From Elusimicrobia bacterium GWA2_69_24 (GTDB lineage: Bacteria; Elusimicrobiota; Elusimicrobia; UBA1565): DNA of 32,163 bases. The notes beneath the pieces were generated by a model, which saw only the letters and a list, made by a program, of their open reading frames with translations, ran no database searches and was not told the DNA's origin. Below are positions 21,332-29,188 of this stretch, in pieces (position 1 is the stretch's first letter; every line of letters begins with the position of its first letter). The translations under genes were made by a program, and so were the position numbers. Location of the stretch: positions 1 through 32,163 of the forward strand of contig MGTY01000036.1 in the NCBI GenBank assembly GCA_001799695.1. Reading direction: 5' to 3'.

Positions 21332-21396
21332 AGTCCCTCCCGCCGAGTCTAAATCATAGCGCCTTTCGCGCCTCCGGTGCTATCATCTGGGAATCG

Positions 21397-22563
21397 ATGC
21401 CCGCCCTCCTGGTCCTCCTCCTTTCCGCGTTCCTGCTGCCGTCGTCGGCCGCGGCCGATGAGCGCGAGGAGGCCGCCCGGCAGAGCATGGAGGCGCTCTA
21501 CGATCTCGACTACGAGGACGCCATGGCGCACATCCGCGGCCACATCGACGCCGCCCCGGCCGACCCCTTCGGCTACCTTTTCGAGGCCGGCCTGCTGTTC
21601 TGGCGGGAGACGACCGAGCCCGGCGTCCTCAAGAGCAGCGCCCCGATGGAAGCGCGCTTCCTGGAGGACATCGACTTGGCCCAGGCCCTTTCCCACGACT
21701 GGCTCGCCTCGGACTCCGCGGCCAAGCGCGCGGACGCGGAATTCATCACCGGGCTGACGCTCGGCATCCGCGCGCAATGGGAGCTCACCTACGGACGCTG
21801 GCTCAAAGCCTATCTCGACTCGCGGAGGGGGAAGCGCCTCCAGGAACGCTGCCTTAAGAACGACCCCGGCTACTACGACGCCCACATCGGCATCGGGCTC
21901 TACCTCTACCTCACCGACCGCCTGCCCGGCATACTCGGCATCGGCGCCCGCTGGCTCATCCGGGGCGACGCAGCGAAGGGCAAGGAGTCTTTGCGCATCG
22001 CCATGGAGAAGGGACGCTGGCCTTTCGCGGCCAGCCAGGCCGCCTCCAACCTCCTGACCATCTACGGCGCGTACGAAGGCGACCTGCCGCACGCCTTGGG
22101 AGTAGCCCGCCATCTGCTCACGCGCTTCCCGAACAGCCCCTATTTCCGCTTCGCCGAGATCCTCATCCTGGCGCGCTCCGGGGACTGGACCTCCTCCCAC
22201 GAACGCGCCCTGTCCCTCTACGACCGTGCCGCGCAGGACCCCGCCATCCTGGGGGGCAAGCGCAAGAGCATGCTCTGCGGTCTTGCGGGAGCGGACTGCC
22301 TCAAGCCCGAGACGCTGGGCCCGGTCGTGGACTGGTTCACGCGCGCCCTCGCGGCGCCCGGCCCCGCCCCGTCGGGCTGGCGGAGCCTCTGCCATCTTTA
22401 CCGCGGGGTCGCGCTCGACATCCTGGGGAAGCGGCCCGAAGCCCTCACCGACTACCGCGCCGTCCAGGAACTCCCCGACCATGCGGACTTCCGCGCCGCC
22501 GCGCGCAGTTGCATCCTCAACCCCTGCACCCGGGACTCGGTCCTGCGCGAACTCCAGAAGTAA
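21397..22563 (+). CDS. Secreted helical-repeat (TPR-like) protein of unknown function
   Basis: A 388-residue exported protein with signal peptide 'MPALLVLLLSAFLLPSSAAA'. The mature part is alpha-helical, with TPR-like pairs such as 'SMEALYDLDYEDAMAHIRGH', 'GYYDAHIGIGLYLYLTDRLP', 'ASNLLTIYGAYEGDLPHALG' and 'LYRGVALDILGKRPEALTDY'. No catalytic motif is seen. A TATCAT box lies 10 nt before the ATG, close to the start. It is divergent from lpxD and convergent with tdk. A periplasmic scaffold role is possible but not shown. Confidence 0.8.
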   Translation: MPALLVLLLSAFLLPSSAAADEREEAARQSMEALYDLDYEDAMAHIRGHIDAAPADPFGYLFEAGLLFWRETTEPGVLKSSAPMEARFLEDIDLAQALSHDWLASDSAAKRADAEFITGLTLGIRAQWELTYGRWLKAYLDSRRGKRLQERCLKNDPGYYDAHIGIGLYLYLTDRLPGILGIGARWLIRGDAAKGKESLRIAMEKGRWPFAASQAASNLLTIYGAYEGDLPHALGVARHLLTRFPNSPYFRFAEILILARSGDWTSSHERALSLYDRAAQDPAILGGKRKSMLCGLAGADCLKPETLGPVVDWFTRALAAPGPAPSGWRSLCHLYRGVALDILGKRPEALTDYRAVQELPDHADFRAAARSCILNPCTRDSVLRELQK

Positions 22564-22627
22564 ACCTGTTGCCTCTCCCGACGACCCAGGGGCACCCCCC
22601 CGGCCCCTGATCCGAGGCGCAGCATCG

Positions 22628-22645
22628 ACTGTGCCCGGGCACAGT
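22628..22645. terminator. 18 bp perfect palindrome between convergent genes
   Basis: ACTGTGCCCGGGCACAGT lies between the TPR-like gene (ends 22563) and tdk (ends 22661). The flanks (GCATCG ... GCTGC) are also partly complementary, and a second hairpin AGGGGC/GCCCCT lies just left at about 22589-22607. There is no U-tract, so it is a G/C-type bidirectional 3' hairpin or, less likely, a protein-binding site. Confidence 0.45.
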
Positions 22646-22660
22646 GCCGCTGCGGGAAGT

Positions 22661-23260
22661 CTAGCCGCGCTCGAAGCAGCGGCGGCAGCGGGCCTCGTAC
22701 TTGTCCGCGGCGCCCACGCTGATGCGCTTCTTGGTCTGGGTGAGGCGCTGGCTCCGGTTGGCGGGGTTGCCGCAGACCATGCAGATGGCCAGCTGCTTGG
22801 TGACGAACTCCGCAATCCCCATGAGCCCCGAGGTCGCCTCGAAAGCCTGTCCCCGGTAGTCCTGGTCGAGGCCCGCCGCGATCACCCGCTTGCCCTGGTC
22901 CGCGAGCGTCTCGCAGACCTCGACGATGGCGGGCCCGAAGAAATGCACCTCGTCGATCGCCACCACCTGGGTGTCCGGCTCGATCAAGTCGAGGATCTCC
23001 CTGGCGGCTTTCACCGGCTTGGAGGGGATCTTCACCTGGTCGTGCGAGATGATGTGGTTGCGCCCGTAGCGGATGTCCAGCGCGGAGTTGAAGGCCTGGA
23101 CCTTCTGCCGAGCGATCTTGGCCAGCCGCAGGCGGCGGATGAGCTCCTGCGACTTGCCGGAGAACATGCTGCCGCAGACCACTTCGATCCACCCGCACGG
23201 CACCTGGACCGGCCGCATGTGCGCTTCAGGCTCACGGGAATTCAGAAGGGTCGGATGCAT
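22661..23260 (-). CDS. tdk: Thymidine kinase (type II, zinc-containing)
   Basis: A 199-residue enzyme that phosphorylates thymidine to dTMP with ATP (pyrimidine salvage). Walker A is 'VCGSMFSGKSQELIRRLR' and Walker B-like 'VVAIDEVHFFG'. 'GLDQDYRGQAFEATSGLMGI' is the lasso/substrate region, and the zinc ribbon is formed by 'CMVCGNPANRSQR' with the C-terminal 'CRRCFERG'. The ATG at 23260 is chosen because GAGGTGA lies 7 nt upstream; the GTG at 23269 and the ATG at 23218 are alternatives, the last giving the length most usual for the family. It starts just after the rfbB-like stop, probably in one transcript. Confidence 0.93.
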   Translation of the reverse strand: MHPTLLNSREPEAHMRPVQVPCGWIEVVCGSMFSGKSQELIRRLRLAKIARQKVQAFNSALDIRYGRNHIISHDQVKIPSKPVKAAREILDLIEPDTQVVAIDEVHFFGPAIVEVCETLADQGKRVIAAGLDQDYRGQAFEATSGLMGIAEFVTKQLAICMVCGNPANRSQRLTQTKKRISVGAADKYEARCRRCFERG

Positions 23261-23265
23261 GGCGT

Positions 23266-24276
23266 TCACCTCAGGGTCCGATACTGCTTGCCATAGTACT
23301 TCTTGAAGCCCCCGTGCCGCTTAAGGGGGCGCCACCAGGATGCGTTCTCCTGATACCACTGGATCGTCTGCCGCAGGGCTTCGTCGAAGCCCAAGGAGTG
23401 CTTCCAGCCGAGCTTGCGGAGCTTGGAGCAGTCCACGGCGTAGCGCCGGTCATGCCCCAGCCGGTCCGGGACAGGCTGGATGAGGGTCTTGGGCACGCCC
23501 ATGAGCCGCCGCACCCGTTCGACCAACTCGCGGTTGTCCATCGAGAAGGCGCCCCCGATGTTGTAGATCTCACCCGGAGCGCCGCGGCGCAGGAGCAGGT
23601 CGACGGCGCGCACGTGATCGAGCACGTAGATCCAGTCCCGGACGTTGCGGCCGTCCCCGTAGAGCGGGAAGGGCTTGCCCTCCATCCAGTTGGTGATCAT
23701 GAGGGGCAGGGCCTTCTCGGGGAACTGGTAGGGCCCGAAGTTGTTGGAGCAGCGGGTGATGATGACCGGCAGCTTGTGCGTGACGTGGTAGGCGCGGACC
23801 AGGAGGTCCGAGCCCGCCTTGGAGGCCGCGTAGGGGCTGTTGGGCTCCAGGGGGTCCCCTTCCTTGGACTCCCCCTTGGGGATGCTGCCGTAAACCTCGT
23901 CGGTGCTGACGTGCACGAAGCGGGATACCTTGTGCCGCAGGGCCGCGTCGAGCAGGACCTGCGTCCCCACCACGTTGGTGCGCAGGAAGGCGCCCGCGTC
24001 CAGGATGGACCGGTCCACATGCGTCTCGGCCGCGAAGTGCACCACCGCGCCCGCGCCCTTCATGGCGCGCTCCACGGCGCGGGGGTCGGCGATGTCGCCC
24101 CGGATCCAGGAGTAGCGACGGCCGCAGCGCGCGGCCACGTCCTTCAAGTTCGCGGGGTTGCCCGCGTAGGTGCGCAGGTCGAGGTTGACGACCGAGTCCT
24201 TGGGGTGCGCGCCCAGGTAATGGCGCACGAAGTTCGACCCGATAAAACCTAGCCCCCCGGTGACGAGCAGCCTCAT
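23266..24276 (-). CDS. rfbB: dTDP-glucose 4,6-dehydratase (extended SDR)
   Basis: A 336-residue NAD-dependent enzyme. It shows 'MRLLVTGGLGFIGSNFVRHY' (Rossmann GxxGxxG), 'VVHFAAETHVDRSILDAGAF' (the AAxTHVDRSI signature of dTDP-glucose 4,6-dehydratases), 'VHVSTDEVYGSIPKGE' (the TDE in place of SSS, catalytic Asp-Glu), 'SPYAASKAGSDLLVRAY' with the YxxxK, and 'CSNNFGPYQFPEKALPLM'. It converts dTDP-glucose to dTDP-4-keto-6-deoxyglucose, the entry to rhamnose and other deoxysugars of surface glycans. It overlaps the preceding epimerase by 4 nt (ATGA). No rfbA, C or D is nearby, so the final sugar is open. Confidence 0.92.
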   Translation of the reverse strand: MRLLVTGGLGFIGSNFVRHYLGAHPKDSVVNLDLRTYAGNPANLKDVAARCGRRYSWIRGDIADPRAVERAMKGAGAVVHFAAETHVDRSILDAGAFLRTNVVGTQVLLDAALRHKVSRFVHVSTDEVYGSIPKGESKEGDPLEPNSPYAASKAGSDLLVRAYHVTHKLPVIITRCSNNFGPYQFPEKALPLMITNWMEGKPFPLYGDGRNVRDWIYVLDHVRAVDLLLRRGAPGEIYNIGGAFSMDNRELVERVRRLMGVPKTLIQPVPDRLGHDRRYAVDCSKLRKLGWKHSLGFDEALRQTIQWYQENASWWRPLKRHGGFKKYYGKQYRTLR

Positions 24277-25235
24277 TTCCGGGCCGCCTTCTTGAAGTAC
24301 GTCTCCTCGAAATAGCGCCAGGTGTCGGACAGTCCCTTTTCGAAGTTCATGACCGGCTTGTAGCCCAGCAGCCGCTTGGCCCGGGAGATGTCGGCCCAGG
24401 TCTTGCGCACGTCGCCCTTGCGCATGGGATGGTGCCGGAGCACCAGCTTGCGGCCGGCGAAGCCCTGGATGACCGCGATGAGGTCCAGCAGGGAATAGGT
24501 CTTCCCGTTGGCGATGTTGAAGGCCTCCCCCACGCCGGTCCGGGTCTTGGCCGACAGGAGGTTGGCCTGGACCACGTTGGCGATGTGAGTGAAGTCCCGG
24601 CTCTGCCGCCCGTCCCAATGCACATCCAGGGGCTTGCCCAGGTAGGCCGCCTCCATGAACTTGGGGATGACCGCCGAATACAGGGATTCCGGGTCCTGCC
24701 GGGGGCCGAACACGTTGAAGTAGCGCAGGGCGACGGTCTCCAGCCCCATGTTTTTGGAGAAAAGGAGGCAGTAGTGCTCGCCGCACAGCTTGGACGCGGC
24801 ATAGGGGCTGATGGGCTCCGGCTTCATGGTCTCCCGTTGGGGGAAGACCTTGGCGTCCCCATACGCCGAGCTCGAGGAGGCGTAGACCAGCCGGCGCACC
24901 TTGGCGTCCCGCGCCGCGACCAGCATGTTCAAGGTCCCGGTGGCATTGGCGTCGTGCGAATCGGTGGGCCGGTCCACGGATTTCGGGACCGAACGGATGG
25001 CGGCCTGGTGGATGACGTAGGTCGCGCCGCGCACCGCGCGCCGGCAGGCGGCGGGGTTGCGGATATCGCCGCGCTGCAGCTCGATGCGGCTGCGGAAGGC
25101 GGCCATGTGCTGGGGTTTGCCGGTGGAGAAATTGTCGAGGACGCGCACCGTCTTCCCCTGCTCCACGAGCGTCTGCGCGATGTGCGAGCCGATGAAGCCG
25201 GCGCCGCCCGTGACCAGCCAGAGTTCTTTGCCCAT
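24273..25235 (-). CDS. UDP-sugar C4-epimerase-like SDR (WbpP/TviC-like)
   Basis: A 320-residue extended SDR. It has 'LVTGGAGFIGSHIAQTLVEQ', 'VIHQAAIRSVPKSVDRPTD' (the HQAA..SVP..S form typical of UDP-GlcNAc(A) 4-epimerases such as WbpP), 'VYASSSSAYGDAKVFPQ', 'SPYAASKLCGEHYCLLF' with the catalytic Tyr and Lys, and 'LRYFNVFGPRQDPESLY'. It probably interconverts UDP-GlcNAc/GalNAc or the uronic acids for surface polysaccharides; the substrate is inferred from the signature. The start ATG at 25235 follows GGAGAGGA; the ATG at 25250 has no ribosome binding site. A TATAAT box (25297-25292, minus strand) lies upstream. It forms an operon with rfbB and tdk. Confidence 0.88.
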   Translation of the reverse strand: MGKELWLVTGGAGFIGSHIAQTLVEQGKTVRVLDNFSTGKPQHMAAFRSRIELQRGDIRNPAACRRAVRGATYVIHQAAIRSVPKSVDRPTDSHDANATGTLNMLVAARDAKVRRLVYASSSSAYGDAKVFPQRETMKPEPISPYAASKLCGEHYCLLFSKNMGLETVALRYFNVFGPRQDPESLYSAVIPKFMEAAYLGKPLDVHWDGRQSRDFTHIANVVQANLLSAKTRTGVGEAFNIANGKTYSLLDLIAVIQGFAGRKLVLRHHPMRKGDVRKTWADISRAKRLLGYKPVMNFEKGLSDTWRYFEETYFKKAARK

Positions 25236-25353
25236 CCGATTCCTCTCCATGGGACGAATTAAGGGAATGCAGCGCGGGAGACGACGGAGCGATTATATCA
25301 AAATGGACTCCCTACCAAATCTCTCCAACCCCTGCTATCCTACGGAGGCGGCC

Positions 25354-26079
25354 ATGGACCCCATGAAAGCCTTCCAAATCCTGGAGCTCGAGGCCGACGC
25401 CTCGTTCGAGGACGTCAAGCGCGCCTACCGGCGTCTCGCCAAGGAGTGGCACCCGGACCTCTACCCCTACGGCCCCGAGCTGCGCCGCCAGTGCGAAAGG
25501 AAGATGGCCCTCATCAACTCGGCCTACGCCCTGCTCCGGGAAGCGGCGAAGGCGTCATCCCCGCCGACGGCAGAGGCCGGGCCCGATCCCGAAGCGACCG
25601 CGCCGGACCCCCCGCCCCCGGCTGAGGCGTCCGCTGCCGAGGAAGCGGAGGCGGAGTCCGACCCCGGGCTCGAACCCTGGGCCGGCAAGACCGCCGAGCC
25701 CCGGCCCCGCTGGGACCCCTTCGTCTGGAACGTCCCCGAGGACAAGCCGGATTACCCCAGCCTCCTGCGCGTGGGGGCGGGCTTCGTCGCGTGCTCCATC
25801 CCCATGGGCCTGTTCTTCGTCCTCAAGCCCGCCAACGACGCCTATTTCGCCGTGGTCCGCATCGCGGCCACGGGCGCGGTCATCTACGCCGCCGTCTTCG
25901 GCTTCAACCGCGGCTACTGGGAGTTCGGCATGCTCCTGGTCCTGTTCGGCTTCGTCATGAACCCGTTTCTGCCCGTCATCCTGGACCTGTGGGAGTGGAA
26001 GATATTCTGCTTTTTGGCGCCCTTCCTGCTCACCTACATCTGGCTGGAATTCTACCGCCAGGAGTCCCGCCGGCGATGA
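25354..26079 (+). CDS. Membrane protein with N-terminal DnaJ (J) domain
   Basis: A 241-residue protein. Residues about 4-65 form a J domain: 'AFQILELEADASFEDVKRAY' with 'EWHPDLYPYG' holding the HPD tripeptide needed to stimulate DnaK. A Pro/Ala/Glu-rich linker follows (about 70-130), then about four hydrophobic helices ('VGAGFVACSIPMGLFFVL', 'IAATGAVIYAAVFGF', 'GMLLVLFGFVMNPFLPVI', 'IFCFLAPFLLTYIWL'). It probably recruits Hsp70 to the membrane; the client is unknown. GGAGGC precedes the ATG at 25354. Earlier in-frame ATGs (25303) lack a ribosome binding site. It overlaps the next gene by 4 nt. Confidence 0.85.
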   Translation: MDPMKAFQILELEADASFEDVKRAYRRLAKEWHPDLYPYGPELRRQCERKMALINSAYALLREAAKASSPPTAEAGPDPEATAPDPPPPAEASAAEEAEAESDPGLEPWAGKTAEPRPRWDPFVWNVPEDKPDYPSLLRVGAGFVACSIPMGLFFVLKPANDAYFAVVRIAATGAVIYAAVFGFNRGYWEFGMLLVLFGFVMNPFLPVILDLWEWKIFCFLAPFLLTYIWLEFYRQESRRR

Positions 26080-26774
26080 AGGTGCTGCGCCCGCTCTTCT
26101 GGCTGTTCCTGGCCCTGGTGGCCGCCAACCTCGCGGTCCACCGCCGCCTATGGCTGCCCCAGCTGGCCGCCGCGCGGGAACGCTTCGACGGCATGCGCTT
26201 CCCCTGGAGCAAGCCACCGCCCACCGGACTCGACCTGGACATCCGCGTGAACGCCGAAGGCGAGGCGCTGATCCTGGACAACCGCGGGGGTCCGCTCCAG
26301 GACCTCAAGGTATACTTCACCGAGTACCACATCGAACTCCAGAGCATCACCAAGCTCGGCCCCATCCTCACGCGCGACGCCCTGCCCAACGGCGGACGCC
26401 AGCGCATCACCCTGGACTCCCTGGTCGGCCAGCTCACCGCCAAGACCGCCGACGCTCCGGCCATGGGCTGCTTCGCCATCTTCTTCACGGAGGGGACCCC
26501 GCCCAGGAAATACCTGCATCTCCTCCCCGCCAGCGTGATGGTGGCTCCGGAGGTCAAGATCATCGACCCCATCTTCAACGCCGCGGACCTGGCGGGCGAC
26601 AACCCGTCCGACATCGTCGCGGAGCGCATCAACGCGGGCCAGGCGATGCTCGCGCACCAGCAGGCCGTCTGGGGACCTGAGTTCGAATACTACCGGCTCC
26701 CCGCCAAGCGCCTCCCGCCCATCGTCAAGGCCGACCTCCCCCCCGTCGAACCCACGGAGGAAGCAGCCCCGTGA
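26076..26774 (+). CDS. Membrane-anchored protein of unknown function
   Basis: A 232-residue protein. One N-terminal hydrophobic anchor ('VLRPLFWLFLALVAANLAV') is followed by a soluble, presumably periplasmic part with beta-rich stretches ('GLDLDIRVNAEGEALILDNR', 'LQDLKVYFTEYHIELQSITK') and a Pro-rich C-terminus. No family is recognised. The ATGA overlaps on both sides (with the J-domain gene and rtcB) put it in one transcript. That suggests, without proving, a joint function with the J-domain membrane protein. Confidence 0.75.
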   Translation: MKVLRPLFWLFLALVAANLAVHRRLWLPQLAAARERFDGMRFPWSKPPPTGLDLDIRVNAEGEALILDNRGGPLQDLKVYFTEYHIELQSITKLGPILTRDALPNGGRQRITLDSLVGQLTAKTADAPAMGCFAIFFTEGTPPRKYLHLLPASVMVAPEVKIIDPIFNAADLAGDNPSDIVAERINAGQAMLAHQQAVWGPEFEYYRLPAKRLPPIVKADLPPVEPTEEAAP

Positions 26775-27949
26775 AACCCCGGACCACTCCCGCTCCCTAT
26801 CGCAGTTGGGGCCGCGATTTCGATTCGGAGGCGGTGCGGCAGATGGAGAACGCCTGCCGCCTGCCGGTGTCGATCCAAGGCGCGCTCATGCCGGACGCGC
26901 ACGTGGGCTACGGCCTGCCCATCGGAGGCGTCCTGGCCGTGCGCGACGCCGTCATCCCCTACGCCGTGGGCGTGGACATCGCCTGCCGCATGAAGCTGAG
27001 CGTTCTCGACCTCCCGGCCGCGGCCCTGCGCACCGACACCGAGCGGCTCTCCCAGGCCCTGCTCCAGGAGACCCGCTTCGGCGTGGGCGCCGCGTTCGAG
27101 CGCAACCGCCAGCACGCGGTCATGGATGAGGACTGGTCCTTCAGCCCCGTGACCCGGCGGTTCAAGGACAAGGCCTGGAGCCAGCTGGGCACCAGCGGCA
27201 GCGGCAACCACTTCGTCGAATTCGGCCGGCTCACGGTCCTGGACCCGGCCGCGGGTCTGGCCCCGGGCGAGTACACGGCGCTCCTGAGCCACAGCGGCAG
27301 CCGCGGCACGGGCCTCGAAGTGGCCCGGCACTACAGCGAGCTCGCCCGGGACCGGAACCCGGGGCTCCCCAAGGAGCTCGCGCACCTGGCCTGGCTGGGG
27401 CTCGAAACCGAGGCCGGCCAGGAGTACTGGCGCGCCATGGAGCTCATGGGGCGCTACGCCGCGGCCAACCACGCCCTCATCCATAGCCACGTGACCGCGG
27501 CCCTCGGCGCCAAGATCCGGCTCGACATAGAGAACCATCACAACTTCGCCTGGAAGGAGCTCCGCGACGGCCGGGAGGTGATCGTCCACCGCAAAGGCGC
27601 CACTCCCGCGGGCAGGGGGATCATCGGCATCATCCCCGGCACCATGGCCACGCCCGGTTACGTGGTGCGCGGCAAGGGCCATCCCGACTCCCTCGACTCG
27701 GCCGCCCACGGGGCGGGGCGGCGCATGAGCCGCAAGCGGGCCAAGGACACCTTCACCCAAGGCGAGCTCAACCGCTTCCTGGCCGAGAAAGGGGTCAAGC
27801 TGCTCTCCGCGGGCCTCGACGAGGCCCCCATGGCCTACAAGGATATCGACCAGGTGATGGCCGCCCAGGCCGACCTGGTCGAGATCCTCGCCCGCTTCGA
27901 CCCGCGCCTGGTGCGCATGGCCCCCGGCCGCGAGCGCCCCGAGGGCTGA
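26771..27949 (+). CDS. rtcB: RtcB-family RNA ligase
   Basis: A 392-residue Mn/GTP-dependent ligase family protein that joins 2',3'-cyclic phosphate or 3'-phosphate ends to 5'-OH ends in RNA repair. It shows 'MPDAHVGYGLPIGGVLA', the metal-site 'YAVGVDIACRMKLS' (classical GVDIGCGM), 'LGTSGSGNHFVEFG', 'LLSHSGSRGTGLEVA', 'DIENHHNFAW' and 'IVHRKGATPAGRGIIGIIPG', and the guanylylated His in 'SAAHGAGRRMSRK'. It is shorter than E. coli RtcB-like enzymes with inserts but has every metal and GTP ligand region. No RtcR activator or rtcA is nearby. It is coupled by a 4 nt overlap to the unknown membrane protein gene. Confidence 0.92.
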   Translation: MKPRTTPAPYRSWGRDFDSEAVRQMENACRLPVSIQGALMPDAHVGYGLPIGGVLAVRDAVIPYAVGVDIACRMKLSVLDLPAAALRTDTERLSQALLQETRFGVGAAFERNRQHAVMDEDWSFSPVTRRFKDKAWSQLGTSGSGNHFVEFGRLTVLDPAAGLAPGEYTALLSHSGSRGTGLEVARHYSELARDRNPGLPKELAHLAWLGLETEAGQEYWRAMELMGRYAAANHALIHSHVTAALGAKIRLDIENHHNFAWKELRDGREVIVHRKGATPAGRGIIGIIPGTMATPGYVVRGKGHPDSLDSAAHGAGRRMSRKRAKDTFTQGELNRFLAEKGVKLLSAGLDEAPMAYKDIDQVMAAQADLVEILARFDPRLVRMAPGRERPEG

Positions 27950-27982
27950 TACTGGCGGAGGCGGGGGCGGCGGGGAAGCGCG

Positions 27983-28012
27983 TTGATGCATTGCTTGCGG
28001 ATGCTATATACT
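27983..28012 (+). promoter_or_regulatory. Sigma70-type promoter of the CsgG-like/barrel gene
   Basis: -35 TTGATG (27983-27988), 18 nt spacer, -10 TATACT (28007-28012). The -10 box ends exactly 6 nt before the ATG at 28019, predicting a leaderless or near-leaderless mRNA. There is no Shine-Dalgarno sequence in between. Confidence 0.6.
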
Positions 28013-28018
28013 GCGACC

Positions 28019-29155
28019 ATGAATAGATTTCGATTCCACCACCACCGTGCCCGGGCAACGCTTGTCATCCTCACTATGACCTTCATTGGGAATGCCGGCC
28101 ATGCCTCGGAGATCCCGTCGCGGATGGAGAGGATGGCGAAGACCCTCGTCTCCGGGTATCAAGGGAAGCGGGGAGTCCCAGCGGGAGCGGTCATCGCCAT
28201 CCTCCCGTTCAACTCGAGCCCTAGGCTTTCGGAAAGACACATCGGAGAGGCGGTCTCCGAACTCCTGACGCGACCCTTCGTGCTCGATTCCGGCTTCAAG
28301 GTGGTCGAGCGCGCGGCGCTCGCCAAGGTTTTGGAGGAACAACACCTTCAATCAAGCGGCGCCATCGATCCAGAGAGCGCCGTGCAGGTCGGGAGACTCC
28401 TCGGCGCCCGACTGCTATTGCTGGGCAGCATCGACAAGCTGGGGGACCGGTATCAAGTCAATGCCCGGCTGGTCGACGCCAACGATGGGGAGGTCCTGAG
28501 CGCGGCCTACGAGGATTTCGCCTCCCGTCTTTTCGAGGAGGAGGCCCGGCCCTTCCTCGCCGACGTGCCGGAGCAGCAGACGATCGGACTGTACCTCCTC
28601 TACAACTATCGCCGCAACGGGAACGACCTCGCCTCCTATCAAACCACGCAATCCGGCGCCTGCGTCGGCGGCAGTCCCTGCGGGGCGTCGGCGACCCCGC
28701 GCTCATTCTCCCTTGGGCTCGTCGGCGGCGGCATCCGCTACGCGCCGCTCAGGTCTTGGATATTGGACCTGAGCGTCGCCCTCCTCGCGAAAAACGTCCG
28801 CTTCGCCGACACGAGCAGCGACGCCGTGTTTTCCGGGGAGTTGACGAGCGGCGATGTCATCCTGCTCCGGGGAACTGTCAATCGCAGCTTCCACATGACG
28901 CCGCGTTTCAAAGGGTCGCTCGGGGCGGGTCTGAGCACTTATAAGATCTCGACACCGAGCGTGGACTTCAAGACCACCGTATCGCCTTCCATCCGAGCCG
29001 GCTTCGAATATCGACCTCAGCCCCGCGTCGGAGCCGGCTTCTTCCTGAATTACGATTTCCTGCTGCCGAAAGGGACTGATACCCGAACGCCGAGTCATGA
29101 CGCCCTCAAGATCGATGGGCTGTCCTTTGAACCGACCCTCGCCGTATATTTCTGA
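28019..29155 (+). CDS. CsgG-like domain protein with probable outer-membrane beta-barrel tail
   Basis: A 378-residue exported protein. The signal region is 'RARATLVILTMTFIGNAGHA'. The first half (about 45-175) is a paralogue of the 14139-15017 product: 'VIAILPFNSSPRLSERHIGE', 'SGFKVVERAALAKVLEEQHL', 'AIDPESAVQVGRLLGARLLL', 'VNARLVDANDGEVLSAAYED'. The second half (about 220-378) consists of alternating amphipathic strands ('PRSFSLGLVGGGIRYAPLRS', 'GSLGAGLSTYKIS', 'SIRAGFEYRPQPRVGAGFFL') and ends in 'SFEPTLAVYF', an aromatic C-terminus as in BAM-inserted barrels. Start 28019 is set by the promoter; the in-frame ATG at 27983 lies in the -35 box. G+C and codon choice look lower than in the neighbours. 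A surface secretion or assembly role is inferred. Confidence 0.75.
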   Translation: MNRFRFHHHRARATLVILTMTFIGNAGHASEIPSRMERMAKTLVSGYQGKRGVPAGAVIAILPFNSSPRLSERHIGEAVSELLTRPFVLDSGFKVVERAALAKVLEEQHLQSSGAIDPESAVQVGRLLGARLLLLGSIDKLGDRYQVNARLVDANDGEVLSAAYEDFASRLFEEEARPFLADVPEQQTIGLYLLYNYRRNGNDLASYQTTQSGACVGGSPCGASATPRSFSLGLVGGGIRYAPLRSWILDLSVALLAKNVRFADTSSDAVFSGELTSGDVILLRGTVNRSFHMTPRFKGSLGAGLSTYKISTPSVDFKTTVSPSIRAGFEYRPQPRVGAGFFLNYDFLLPKGTDTRTPSHDALKIDGLSFEPTLAVYF

Positions 29156-29188
29156 GCCGACGGGTGGCCCTGCTCCCGTCCCACGGGG

